This document shows, piece after piece, positions 54,401-60,950 of a DNA stretch of 64,000 bases. The notes beneath the pieces are model-generated. The model did no database searches, was not told the DNA's origin, and saw nothing but the letters and a program-made list of their open reading frames with translations. Position numbers and translations under genes: made by a program. The stretch's first letter is position 1. Each line of letters starts with the position of its first letter. This stretch comes from Galbula dea (Eukaryota > Chordata > Aves > Piciformes > Galbulidae), in NCBI GenBank assembly GCA_013399015.1, contig VWZX01005784.1:851750-915749 (forward strand), written 5' to 3'.

Positions 54401-57400
54401 TTAATCTAAAGGCTTACATGCATGCAGCACATGTTGCTCACAAGAGGAAGAAATGAGGGCAATCTCTTCTTTTTATTCATCAGTCAAAAAGGTTCAAGTC
54501 CCAAGTGCACTACATTACCCAGTACATGGCCTGTGTTGCAGCTCCAGCTAGATACTGACCCTCTTTTGTAGGGGCAGTCCTCTACCTCAGTTTCAAGGCA
54601 ATTCTATTTCCACATGCCCAAGACACAAACAGATCTAACCTTAGTACCACAACCCCCTGCCTCAGCCTGGAGTCCTCTACTTCTGCTCACAACAAATCCT
54701 GTTAAGAAGAGAAAGCCGGGGAGCAGCAGGGGGGTTCTCACCTTTCTTTAAACTTATCCACAGGTTTCTGGTTGTTCCTTTGCTGTTTGTTGTCCTTGCA
54801 ACTGTCTGCTACAGCTGAAGCACCATTCTTTGTAGCAGCCTGAGGTCCTTTGCTCTGACTTGCTTTCTTAGGTACTTCAGGCACTTTCTCATTTGGGGTT
54901 TTCTTTTCCTCCTTTGTGTTTTCCTTCTGCAATAGGGAAGGGAAATTATAAAGGGAAACTTGGCCCAACACAAGCCAGGACTGAGCAGAGTGTGAGCACT
55001 TCCATTCCCCACCTTCTTCTTTGGGGCTGCAGAGGCTGGAGATGAGGCAGCCACAGAACCCATGCTGCTCTGCTGTGGTGGGGTCTTTACATCCACACTG
55101 CTGTGACTGCCTTCTGCAACCACTTCCAGACTTCCAGATTGCTTTCCCAAGGGACCCAACGTCCTCTTCTTTTCCTCTCCACCTCCACTGACACCAGCAG
55201 CTACATCAGCACCTGGTTTGGCTACTCCACTGCCCAGGGTTTGTGTTTCTTGTGCAGGAACAGCAGCACCAGACGATTCTGTGGTCTCAGCTGGTGCTGT
55301 GCTTACAGCAGGCAGAGAGTCCTGCTCCCCACAGCTGGAAGGATCCTTCTTTGATTTATTCCTCCTCTTTTTCTGCAAAGGAAAAAAAAGGGACACCACA
55401 AAGTCTGTTTATTCATTGTCAAAGAGAAATTCTTGGTCACCTCCTCCACTCCAGCTAGTACCAACATCTTCCTGCTACACTGGGCTCCTGGAGAACCCTC
55501 AGGAAGAGAAAGCACAAGACCAGCTACCACCTTCTGTCACAGGGAAATGTCACTGACTCTTGAGGATTCTATAGCTTCAGCACTCAAGACTCCCCACAGC
55601 AACACAGAGCAGTGCTGAGCACGATGCTCACTAACAACAGCAGAGCAACTGCCAAGCTGCATTCTGTCCTGCTTCCCCCCTGCAGCAAAGGCTCTGCCAG
55701 GGGGAGCTGCACTGCTCACCACATCACCTGTCTGCACACACAGCACTTCACCCAAGCAAATACTTCTCTAGTTTGCCCAAGAACACAGGCAGCAGCAGCC
55801 AGCTGCAGGCCAAAGGCACTTGTAGTGATGCAGCTCAACCTCACGCTGTTAGAGAAGAGGGCAACAAGCTACCAGCTCCTGCTGCTCCTCAGCACAACGA
55901 AGAGCCTTACCTTCTTCTGTAACTTCTCAGAAGAATCACTGCCCATGCCCTGAGGTGCAGTCTCTGAGCTATCACCTGGAGCTGGTGCACCTTCCAGCAG
56001 TGATGCTTCCTCTTCCTCCTCCTGTGTTTCAGCAGTGGAAGGAGGCCCACCTGCAGTGCATTCAGGTGTGGCCCCTGAGGTACTGACCAAAGCAACCCGA
56101 GGTCCTTTGCTCTGGTTTGCCTTCTCAGCTACTTCATGCACTTTCTCAGTGGGGGTTTTCCTTTTCTCCTTTGTGTCTTCCTTCTGCAGTAGGGAGACAG
56201 ATAATGCCCAGCTGAACAGGAGACAACATGCACAGAATGTCCAACATCTCAGCTGGGAATGACCAGGAAGCAGAGCATGCCAGCTAGCTTCACACTGCTG
56301 GAAATGCTAATCCCCTGCTGAGGGAAACTACTGCTTGGGGAAAATACTGCATGGGTTGCAGGAGGAACCCAACTCAAACACATTGGCAAGGAGTCAGGTC
56401 AGTAAGGCACACATCCACACAGGATGCAGCCTAAAGAAAATGAAAGCTAACAAATAGCCATGTCCAGCCTAAGAGGCCTGCCCACAACTGGAGCACAGAC
56501 ACCTCTAAAGCATGAAGGTTTCCTTGTCAGAGGTCATCTGACAGTGCTCACAGAAAGGGCTGGCAGGGGAAGAGGCAAGTTCACAGCTCCTGAGGGAACC
56601 TGAGCAACCACTCAGTGAGAGCTTTGCTAGAACTAACACACAGGAGAGCCAAACTCCAGAGACACACTGAACAGTGTCTCCTGCTAACACCCCATACACT
56701 CAGCCTCATGGTCTTCAGCTTTACCAACAGCACAAACAAGGCACAAAGGGGAAATTTTGCCCAGCTGTGTTTGCTTTGGCTGGGACAGAGTTAATTCTGT
56801 TCCTCCTAGCTGGTACAGCAGTCTGGTTTGCATTTAGGATGAGAATAATGTTGATAACAAACTATGTTTTAGTTCTTGCTGAGCAGTGTTTACACTAAGT
56901 CAAGGATTCCTCAGCTTCTCATGCTGCCCAGCCAGTGAGGAAGCCAGGGGTGCCCAAGCAGCTGGGAGGGGACACAGCCAGGACAGCTGACCCCAAACTG
57001 GCCAAGGCGATATTGCATACCACAGGGCATTGTGCCCAGTATATAAACTGGGGGAGGCTGGCCAGGAGACACCATGGCTCAGGGGCTGGCTAAGCACTGG
57101 TCAGCAGGTGATCAGCAATTGCTATGCACATTCTATTATCACTATTATTATTTTCCTTTCCCTCCCTGCCCTACTGATCTCTCTGTATCCTAGCCCACCA
57201 GTTTTACCTTCTTCTCTGATTCTCTCCTCGTCCCACTGTGGGGGAGTGACCCCAGGGCTCTGTGCTGTTCAGGTGCCTGCTGGGTTAAATCACAGCAGCC
57301 CAACTCAGTTCTCACTCACACACTTACCTGGGAAGCTGAAGAGCTCACTTGCTGCCTGGTGTCTTCTTTAGCCTTCCCACCCTGTGAGCTTTTGACCACA

Positions 57401-59598
57401 GCTGAAGTCTTTGTGTCTGGACTGCCACATTCAGCACAAGGAGTTGCAGGTTTAATTTCAGGCCTTCCCATGCCAGGAGATGCCCCACAGGGAACACTTG
57501 CTCTCTCCCCTGTTGAAACCAGTTTCTCACTGGTATCTGAGAACTGAGAATCTGCTTTGGTTTCTGGAACCTGTCCAGCATCAGGGGCACCACTGCCTCT
57601 TTCCACATTACTCCTCACTGCTTCTCCACATGCTCTGGTACTTCCACCCTTCCCACCAGGGTCTGCAGAGGCTGGAGATGAGGCAGCCACAGAACCCATG
57701 CTGCTCTGCTGTGGTGGGGTCTTTACATCCACACTGCTGTGACTGCCTTCTGCAACCACTTCCAGACTTCCAGATTGCTTTCCCAAGGGACCCAACGTCC
57801 TCTTCTTTTCCTCTCCACCTCCACTGACACCAGCAGCTACAACAGCACCTGGTTTGGCTACTCCACTGCCCAGGGTTTGTGTTTCTTGTGCAGGAACAGC
57901 AGCACCAGACGATTCTGTGGTCTCAGCTGGTGCTGTGTTTACAGCAGGCAGAGAGTCCTGCTCCCCACAGCTGGAAGGATCCTTCTTTGATTTATTCCTC
58001 CTCTTTTTCTGCAAAGGAAAAAAAAAAAAAGGGACACCATAAAGTCTGTTTATTCATTGTCAAAGAGAAATTCTTGGTCACCTCCTCCACTCCAGCTAGT
58101 ACCAACATCTTCCTGCTACACTGGGCTCCTGGAGAACCCTCAGGAAGAGAAAGCACAAGACCAGCTACCACCTTCTGTCACAGGGAAATGTCACTGACTC
58201 TTGAGGATTCTATAGCTTCAGCACTCAAGACTCCCCACAGCAACACAGAGCAGTGCTGAGCACGATGCTCACTAACAACAGCAGAGCAACTGCCAAGCTG
58301 CATTCTGTCCTGCTTCCCCCCTGCAGCAAAGGCTCTGCCAGGGGGAGCTGCACTGCTCACCACATCACCTGTCTGCACACACAGCACTTCACCCAAGCAA
58401 ATACTTCTCTAGTTTGCCCAAGAACACAGGCAGCAGCAGCCAGCTGCAGGCCAAAGGCACTTGTGGTGATGCAGCTCAACCTCACGCTGTTAGAGAAGAG
58501 GGCAACAAGCTACCAGCTCCTGCTGCTCCTCAGCACAACGAAGAGCCTTACCTTCTTCTGTAACTTCTCAGAAGAATCACTGCCCATGCCCTGAGGTGCA
58601 GTCTCTGAGCTATCCCTTGGAGCTGGTGCAACCTCCAGCAGAGATGCTTCCTCTTCCTCCACCTCCTCCTCCTGTGTTTCAGCAGTGGAAGGAGGCCCAC
58701 CTGCAGTGCATTCAGGTGTGGCCCCTGAGGTACTGATCAGTGTTCTCTCCTCCTCCATCAGCAATCCTCCAACCTCCTCCTGTGTTTCACTGGTGTAAAG
58801 TGGCCCATCTGGACCTTCTCCCTTCACCTCTCCTGCAGGTTCTGCTGCTGTTTCAGGGACTGCAGCATGCTTCCCCTCTCGTCTTTCTGCAGTGGACCAA
58901 GGTTCATTGTTAAAGTAGAGAGTCAGGAAAGAAAACAGTTCTCAGCTGGTGGTGAGGAAGGAGAGAGTCTGCCACTGACTAAATATATCGACTGAACTCA
59001 CAGGACCACTGTGTTATTCCCTGTTGAATAGCTACCATCAAGTCAAGGACTGAATTCTAAAGCTACCAATAAGCTGAAGATAGGAAATTCTGGTTCAAGA
59101 AGAACTTGACTGGTTTTGTTAATACAGCACTGCATAAAAGTGGTGCCAGTTCATTGTCAAAACAAAAACTAGTTCAACATTGGAGACCTAAGTGTAGAGA
59201 GAGTGTGTAGAAGGTACCAGCAACTGACTTGCTTCTCTCTCCATCCCCACCCCCCCCACAGTCACTGCAAAGCAAGGAAATCTGCATCTCTGGCCAGTAA
59301 TGGAAGGGGAGTTCGAGATGAGAGCAGCATGTAATGACTTGGCTGGAGCAAAGCAGCCCAGAGCTTTATGAGCACCAGGGATAAGACAAGAACCAGCAGA
59401 CACTAGCAAGCTCTGGTCACCATGCAGCCCCAGGGCACACCAGCCCCCCCTGCACTGTGTAGCCCAGCTCACCCCGCATTGCAGCCTCCTACCTGATTCC
59501 TGAGCCCCCGAGCCTGCGACGGGAGCCAGCTGAGCCCCACACTTGCTGCAAGAACCAGGAGAACCATCCCCAACAGCGTGACACAGGCGGCACTTCAT
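8569..59598 (-). CDS. RNF213: RNF213 / mysterin, giant AAA+ ATPase and E3 ubiquitin ligase (68 coding exons)
   Basis: RNF213 is an interferon-induced, roughly 590-kDa dynein-like AAA+ protein with E3 activity. It is found on lipid droplets, coats cytosolic bacteria and ubiquitylates LPS; human variants predispose to moyamoya disease. Start ATG at 59598 (zinc-ribbon exon), stop TAG at 8571-8569. I joined 68 coding exons using splice sites and phase; their lengths sum to a multiple of three, giving about 5,424 residues against 5,207 in human. The excess is mainly in the N-terminal linker. Order: zinc ribbon (1-35), linker (36-647), CBM20-like domain (648-765), N-terminal arm (to about 1923), AAA+ motor (about 1924 onward, including one 3.6-kb exon), RING (4208-4246), RZ finger (4713-4748) and C-terminal domain. 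Walker A lysines, Walker B glutamates and zinc ligands are all kept, so it looks functional. Exon coordinates are in the block entries below. Confidence 0.97.
9172..9283 (-). pseudogene. Partial duplicate of an RNF213 exon (exon 10485-10682) in a later intron
   Basis: 112 bp here match 10595-10706 at the same spacing (offset 1,423) with three mismatches by eye, about 97%. The copy includes the pyrimidine tract, the AG acceptor and the first part of the exon (SVMNMISGELQSYSDVCDA is unchanged). It lacks the second half and the original donor. Past the homology the frame stays open and a possible donor, GCAA|GTAACT, lies at about 9148-9153. As a spliced exon it would shift frame into 9357-9535 if mis-ordered; it actually lies downstream of that exon, before the last exon. 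It is probably a dead fragment, or a rarely used alternative exon. Confidence 0.8.
16176..17308 (-). CDS. RNF213: RNF213 RZ-type zinc finger, three exons
   Basis: Exons 17227-17308, 16597-16631 and 16176-16270 join in phase to give the RZ finger: H-W-Y-S-C-P-N-G-H-P-C-A-V-G-E | C-G-L-P, then Y-C-L-D-C-G-A-R-V-G-G, then H-H-K-P. The likely zinc ligands are C4715, H4719, C4735 and C4738. C4726 corresponds to the family cysteine in the E-C-G motif. In human RNF213 this finger, not the RING, carries the RING-independent ubiquitylation of LPS and is needed for antibacterial coating (established knowledge). All key residues are present. None of the three exons is obvious alone; the 35-bp middle exon is too short to be found as an open frame. 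Confidence 0.93.
16597..16631 (-). CDS. RNF213: 35-bp microexon of the RNF213 RZ finger
   Basis: This exon encodes S-C-P-N-G-H-P-C-A-V-G-E, with its first base supplied by the preceding exon. The acceptor is TTTCCCTTGGCAG and the donor GAGAG|GTAAGG. It carries two of the four zinc ligands of the RZ finger, and skipping it would both remove them and shift the frame. Confidence 0.92.
17932..23070 (-). CDS. RNF213: RNF213 exons between RING and RZ finger (8 exons)
   Basis: Exons: 22907-23070, 22714-22816, 21926-22040, 20889-21099, 19718-19911, 19291-19419, 18417-18527, 17932-18174. They encode residues about 4263-4686, the helical E3 shell linking the RING to the RZ finger. Splice sites are good and phases match throughout. 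Two exons (22714-22816 and 21926-22040) have no internal ATG-started frame of note and were found from splice sites and phase; they read D-H-P-A-V-Y-T-K-F-L-S-P-F and S-F-N-E-V-K-H-D-V-Q-D-Y-L. I see no catalytic motif in this block. The introns contain no recognised repeat. Confidence 0.9.
23584..23766 (-). CDS. RNF213: RNF213 RING finger exon
   Basis: This single exon encodes a C3HC4 RING at residues about 4208-4246 (23634-23750). The ligands are C-P-I-C, then C-H-H-V-F-C-Q-K-C with the second histidine as the ligand, then C-P-Y-C. This closely resembles human RNF213 (C-P-I-C-L, D-P-V-C-L-P-C, C-P-Y-C). The RING recruits E2 enzymes, although some RNF213 E3 activity does not need it. Acceptor at 23767 and donor at 23583 are canonical; the exon enters and leaves in phase 2. 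Confidence 0.97.
24047..25868 (-). CDS. RNF213: RNF213 exons just before the RING (4 exons)
   Basis: Exons: 25659-25868, 25113-25294, 24239-24359, 24047-24147, residues about 3998-4201. They form the hinge/E3 lead-in. Exon 25113-25294 must use the donor CGA|GTAGGT, because the next codon would be TAG. Exon 24239-24359 ends CCAAG|GCAAGT, a GC donor that otherwise matches the consensus; the following exon (C-F-Q-H-D-S-D-M-K) starts in phase 0 as required. Phases agree across all four. Confidence 0.9.
24237..24238 (-). other. GC-AG intron 5' splice site in RNF213
   Basis: The exon 24239-24359 is followed on the minus strand by GCAAGT instead of GTAAGT (AAG|GCAAGT). All other donor positions match, which is the usual pattern of functional GC-AG introns. 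Reading through leaves the frame open for only about a dozen codons, and the next exon joins in phase 0 only if this donor is used. Confidence 0.85.
26222..32024 (-). CDS. RNF213: RNF213 late motor and hinge exons (10 exons)
   Basis: Exons: 31888-32024, 31471-31566, 30911-31029, 30231-30353, 29430-29506, 28497-28638, 28008-28143, 27424-27602, 26811-26939, 26222-26376; residues about 3567-3997. They follow the 3.6-kb exon and should hold the last degenerate AAA units and the start of the hinge; that assignment is from order only. Several have no usable internal ATG frame and were found from splice sites: 31888-32024 (R-P-Q-I-L-F-L-Q-Q-F-D), 31471-31566 (N-K-V-L-I-I-Q-T-D-F-E-D), 30911-31029 (V-N-E-I-N-K-V-D-L-G-E). 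Exon 26811-26939 fits phase only with the acceptor CAGCCAG|AGATC at 26940. No Walker A is seen in this block. Confidence 0.9.
32824..36417 (-). CDS. RNF213: RNF213 3.6-kb exon carrying AAA3 and AAA4
   Basis: A single 3,594-bp exon (1,198 codons, phase 0 both ends; residues about 2369-3566) encodes the catalytic core of the motor. The AAA3 Walker A GETGCGKT is at 35473-35496 and its Walker B LFFDE at 35290-35304. The AAA4 Walker A GKPGSSKS is at 34426-34449 and its Walker B VVVLDE at 34219-34236. Lysine-to-lysine spacing is 349 residues, and lysine-to-glutamate spacings are 62 and 70, matching human (K2426, E2488, K2775, E2845, from memory). ATP turnover here drives oligomerisation and lipid-droplet targeting in human. 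The same giant exon exists in human RNF213. The plus-strand open frames inside it are shadows. Confidence 0.98.
37262..37480 (-). mobile_element. CR1 LINE 3'-end fragment in an RNF213 intron
   Basis: Diverged reverse complement of CR1 (CACAGAATCATGGAAAGG, TGGAGGTCATCTTGCC, then AAAGCTGGCTCAGCGAGAGC, GGGCAACCTGTTTCAGAG). It lies in the intron between exon 37583-37776 and the 3.6-kb exon. It is more diverged than the copy at 63041. Confidence 0.85.
37583..40544 (-). CDS. RNF213: RNF213 exons with AAA1/AAA2 and a split Walker A
   Basis: Exon 39404-40544 (1,141 bp) and exon 37583-37776 (194 bp), residues about 1924-2368. The first begins V-F-S-N-V-Q-R-L-A and ends S-S-K-R-A-G-V-G; the second begins K-S-L-Y-V-K-R-L. 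Together they make a Walker A, R-A-G-V-G-K-S-L, whose glycine codon is split by the intron. By position this should be AAA2, which binds ATP without turning it over in the known structure. No intact Walker B (hhhhDE) follows in exon 37583-37776 (it ends M-I-F-H-L-D-I-T-S-S), consistent with a non-hydrolysing site. The 1.6-kb intron 37777-39403 holds one old repeat. Confidence 0.95.
38880..39095. repeat. Old interspersed repeat (CR1-like) in an RNF213 intron
   Basis: The stretch containing AGGTTCCACAGTTCAACCA, TGTTTGAAGAAACACCTTCTG and ACTGAGTGTCCTCTAGCTTTC resembles the common body of old avian CR1-family or related elements. It is heavily diverged and has no clear ends. Confidence 0.5.
41255..51761 (-). 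CDS. RNF213: RNF213 N-terminal arm exons (about 17 exons)
   Basis: Exons: 51496-51761, 50279-50467, 49591-49789, 49260-49415 (doubtful), 48872-48927, 48442-48595, 47790-47945, 47054-47152, 46194-46316, 45644-45824, 44887-45060, 44452-44610, 43621-44222, 43168-43333, 42315-42532, 41623-41763, 41255-41413; residues about 858-1923. In the known structure this region is the long helical N-arm, with no enzymatic motif, and none is visible here. The 56-bp exon 48872-48927 (V-V-E-S-L-L-M-D-L-L) and exon 44887-45060 (F-L-E-K-L-T-D-E-A-K) were found from splice sites and phase. Exon 46194-46316 starts after a strong TTTTGCCCCCAG acceptor. The long introns 50468-51495 and 51762-52852 contain nothing recognised. 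Confidence 0.88.
43972..44024. repeat. 21-bp tandem repeat in an RNF213 coding exon
   Basis: Two exact copies of a 21-bp unit (43972-43992 and 43993-44013) plus a partial third, inside exon 43621-44222. On the minus strand they encode A-E-E-C-G-S-S twice, then A-E-E. The length is a multiple of three, so the frame is kept. Confidence 0.93.
49260..49415 (-). CDS. RNF213: Doubtful RNF213 arm exon
   Basis: An open stretch reads T-K-K-L-L-A-L-M-R-E-E, then D-G-K-Y-F-T-P-E-I-L and C-L-E-L-L. It looks protein-like and lies in the right interval. Neither end has a convincing splice site in the required phase 0. The best-looking acceptor (GTCTGTAG|C at 49394-49395) would need phase 2, and the possible donors are weak. 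The flanking exons (49591-49789 and 48872-48927) join in phase 0 without it, so it may be absent, alternative or mis-bounded. Confidence 0.35.
52853..54032 (-). CDS. RNF213: RNF213 CBM20-like domain exons
   Basis: Exons 53874-54032, 53408-53601 and 52853-53130, residues about 647-857. The first two encode a beta-rich segment with the look of a CBM20 starch/glycogen-binding fold: V-T-V-Y-F-H-A-V at the start, N-W-E-D-N in the middle, and I-P-Y-K-Y-W-V-S near the end. RNF213 is known to carry such a domain after its disordered N-terminus. The third exon (W-H-Q-Y-D-D-I-V-C-A-E-P) begins the arm. Phases agree: the first codon is split with exon 54742-54926. The intron 53131-53407 holds an 85-bp tandem repeat. 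Confidence 0.88.
53182..53329. repeat. 85-bp imperfect tandem duplication in an RNF213 intron
   Basis: The block starting TTCAGTCTGCCAGCTGTCCA occurs at 53182 and again at 53267. The two copies are nearly identical for about 62 bp, differing by a one-base insertion and a few substitutions, with a 23-bp spacer. The repeat lies wholly within the intron between exons 53408-53601 and 52853-53130. Confidence 0.9.
54742..58886 (-). CDS. RNF213: RNF213 low-complexity linker exons, internally duplicated
   Basis: Exons (high to low): C 58552-58886, D 57328-58008, E 55911-56183, F 55013-55372, G 54742-54926; residues about 36-647. All are phase 0 except the entry to C and the exit of G. Composition is rich in Ser, Glu, Pro, Ala and Lys with no fold visible; human RNF213 also has a disordered, fast-evolving N-terminus here. 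The tail of E repeats the tail of C, F repeats the head of D, and the head of E resembles the head of G (K-E-x-T-K-E then K-T-P-x-E-K-V, S-K-G-P). The duplication adds about 180 residues and accounts for much of the excess over human length. Confidence 0.88.
55027..56086. repeat. Tandem segmental duplication inside RNF213, copy A
   Basis: This segment matches 57663-58736 at roughly 99% by eye. It spans the tail of exon E, the whole intron 55373-55910 and nearly all of exon F. Intron identity is as high as exon identity. Differences are a shorter A-run (at about 55380), a 9-bp shorter Glu-coding run and about ten substitutions. Homology stops inside exons at both ends: at 55027, where exon F switches to P-K-K-K and its own donor, and at 56086, where exon E switches to the G-like head. 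Confidence 0.95.
56764..57297 (+). mobile_element. Solo LTR of an avian endogenous retrovirus (ERVL-like) in an RNF213 intron
   Basis: About 534 bp, recognised as the widespread bird LTR that contains GGGACAGAGTTAATT near its start, then GATGAGAATAATGTTGATAAC, GGGACACAGCCAGGACAGCTG and the TATA region CAGTATATAAACTGGGG (TATA at 57040-57047). It ends GGTTAAATCACAGCA. A 5-bp direct repeat GCCCA at 56759-56763 and 57298-57302 looks like the target-site duplication. It is antisense to RNF213 and has no internal retroviral genes, so it is a solo LTR. Its edge is 26 bp from the donor of exon 57328-58008. Confidence 0.87.
57663..58736. repeat. Tandem segmental duplication inside RNF213, copy B
   Basis: Partner of 55027-56086. 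It spans the tail of exon C, the intron 58009-58551 and the head of exon D. Compared with copy A it gives four coding changes that I can see (for example D to V and S to N in the D/F part, G to R and G to V in the C/E part). Copy B continues on both sides into unique coding sequence: R-R-E-G-K-H upstream and D-P-G-G-K-G downstream. Confidence 0.95.
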
Positions 59599-59617
59599 CT
59601 TGCCGGCCACAGATAAG
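59493..59617 (-). CDS. RNF213: RNF213 first coding exon with N-terminal zinc ribbon
   Basis: The 125-bp exon contains the start ATG (59598-59596) after 19 bp of 5' UTR and codes M-K-C-R-L-C, then S-C-S-K-C-G-A-Q-L. C3, C6, C17 and C20 form a short zinc-ribbon-like motif, as at the human RNF213 N-terminus (C-x2-C ... C-x2-C). The context AAGATGA is adequate. Acceptor CCCAAAAG|CTTATC at 59618 and donor TCAG|GTAGGA at 59492 are good. The exon leaves in phase 1 and joins exon 58552-58886 to make E-R-R-E-G-K. Confidence 0.9.
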
Positions 59618-60144
59618 CTTTTGGGAGCCACAAAGGGAGAGAAAAGGATGTGGCAGAAAAAGAAATACAAATATTAACAGGAAGTGATGAACCTTTGACA
59701 CAAAAACTCCCTCCCAGCTACGGTTTTATTGCAGGAAACAAACTGCAACAGCCACGAGCAAGGAGGGCTCACCCTCAGGGCCTTCAGGTGGGTGACCACC
59801 TGCCCTCAGCCACACCTGCTGATAGGCTGGGGGAAAACTAAAGTGCTTTAAACAATAAACAAATAAAACCAGCTACTGCACTCTGAGAAATTACACGCCT
59901 TTGAGAATGCAACAGCCCGTAGGGCAGCGCGGCCCCAGCGGGCCTGGACCTCGGCCCAGCCATACTCCGATGTCAGAGCGGGCTCCGATGGCCTGACGGG
60001 CAAGCTCCGCTCGCTGCCCCCGCAGATCTGCAGGGTGCTGCTCCCGTCAGGCGGCCCGGAAGCCTCGTTCCTCCGGGCTGGAACCGAACGGACCGGAGCC
60101 ATCAGAGCCCTGGGGCCCACAGCTGACCTTGGGGCGGAGCCTGT

Positions 60145-60264
60145 ATGCAAATGAAGCCGCTCGCTCCCCGCGGATAGGCGGCAACCCCCGCCACTCCCTC
60201 CAGATATGCAAACGTGCCGGGAGGACGGACCAATGGCGTGGAGAAGAGCAGGAAGAATGCAAAT
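60145..60264 (+). promoter_or_regulatory. Cluster of three octamer (POU) motifs with a CCAAT box
   Basis: ATGCAAAT at 60145-60152, ATGCAAAC at 60206-60213 and ATGCAAAT at 60257-60264, all on the plus strand and spaced 61 and 51 bases, with CCAAT at 60230-60234. Octamers bind Oct1/Oct2. The arrangement resembles an Oct-dependent promoter or enhancer inside RNF213 intron 1; no matching transcript is evident. Confidence 0.6.
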
Positions 60265-60605
60265 GAGGCCCGTTAGTTGCGGGCAGGGGGCGGCGCTAGC
60301 GGAGGCTTCCAGCCTGGACGGGGGGGACACCGGGATGGCCTGGGACAGGCACTGGGGGAGCGCCGGTATGGCCGGGGACACCGAGAGCTAGGGGTGTCCC
60401 TCGTGCACCGGGAGTGCCCAGCGACAGCCGGAGGCACCGAGGGGCTGCAGCGGGTCCCGGAGCCCGCAGCGTACCGCCCCGACCGGCCCCTGTTGGAACA
60501 TAACCCCCACACCCCAGGAATCACAGCGCCCGCACCGGAGCATCCCCCTACACCCGCAATCCCAGACGCGGTCTCCCGCCTCCCGACCCTGGCAACGCTA
60601 CTCAC

Positions 60606-60660
60606 CGACGCGACGGGGACCGCGACGGGAAGCGGCACCCTCTTCGCCGCTTCCTGCCCG
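60606..60660 (-). other. RNF213: Probable non-coding exon 1 of RNF213 (upper edge approximate)
   Basis: A strong donor, CGTCG|GTGAGTAG, lies at 60605-60604 in the CpG island, about 990 bp above the first coding exon. The 5' end is not marked by any core-promoter motif, so the upper limit is a guess. A second donor-like site (ATCG|GTGAGA at about 60887) could belong to an alternative first exon. Confidence 0.5.
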
Positions 60661-60664
60661 GGGA

Positions 60665-60678
60665 AGTTTCGCTTTCTC
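60665..60678. promoter_or_regulatory. Perfect interferon-stimulated response element (ISRE) at the RNF213 promoter
   Basis: AGTTTCGCTTTCTC fits the ISRE consensus AGTTTCnnTTTCnY exactly (minus strand GAGAAAGCGAAACT). It is in the CpG island a few tens of bases above the putative exon 1 donor. A second IRF-like pair, CAGTTTCGTTTCC at 60690-60702, has its GAAA half-sites one base closer than the ideal spacing. RNF213 is a known interferon-induced gene, so ISGF3/IRF binding here is the natural reading. Confidence 0.82.
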
Positions 60679-60950
60679 GCCGAGCAGCGGCAGTTTCGTT
60701 TCCACCGCCGCCGCCTCCCGCCCGGCCCTACCCCGGCCCGGCCAATCCCGCCCGGCAGCGGCTCCGGCCACCGCCTTCCACCGGGCGGCTCCCGCCGGGG
60801 TCCCTCCCCGGGCCGCCCAGACCTCTGCCCAGAGCAAGAGCTTTCCCGCAGCTCACCCCAGCGGGGGGGCTTGGGAGTGGCTTCTCACCGATCCGGTGGC
60901 CGGTTCCAGCCCAGAGCTGGATGCCCGCTGCCTACCTGCTCCAGCTGCCC

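Larger units (their letters stand above)
59930..60950. promoter_or_regulatory. CpG-rich promoter region of RNF213
   Basis: About 1 kb of CpG-dense sequence covering putative exon 1 and most of intron 1. It has GC boxes, no TATA box at the exon 1 position, an ISRE, an IRF-like site and three octamer motifs. The long plus-strand frame across it (60277-61035) is a product of GC richness. Confidence 0.75.

Noticed and set aside
55612..58594. Identical 113-codon plus-strand frames at 55612-55953 and 58253-58594
   Set aside because: Both are intronic antisense sequence; their identity only reflects the segmental duplication.
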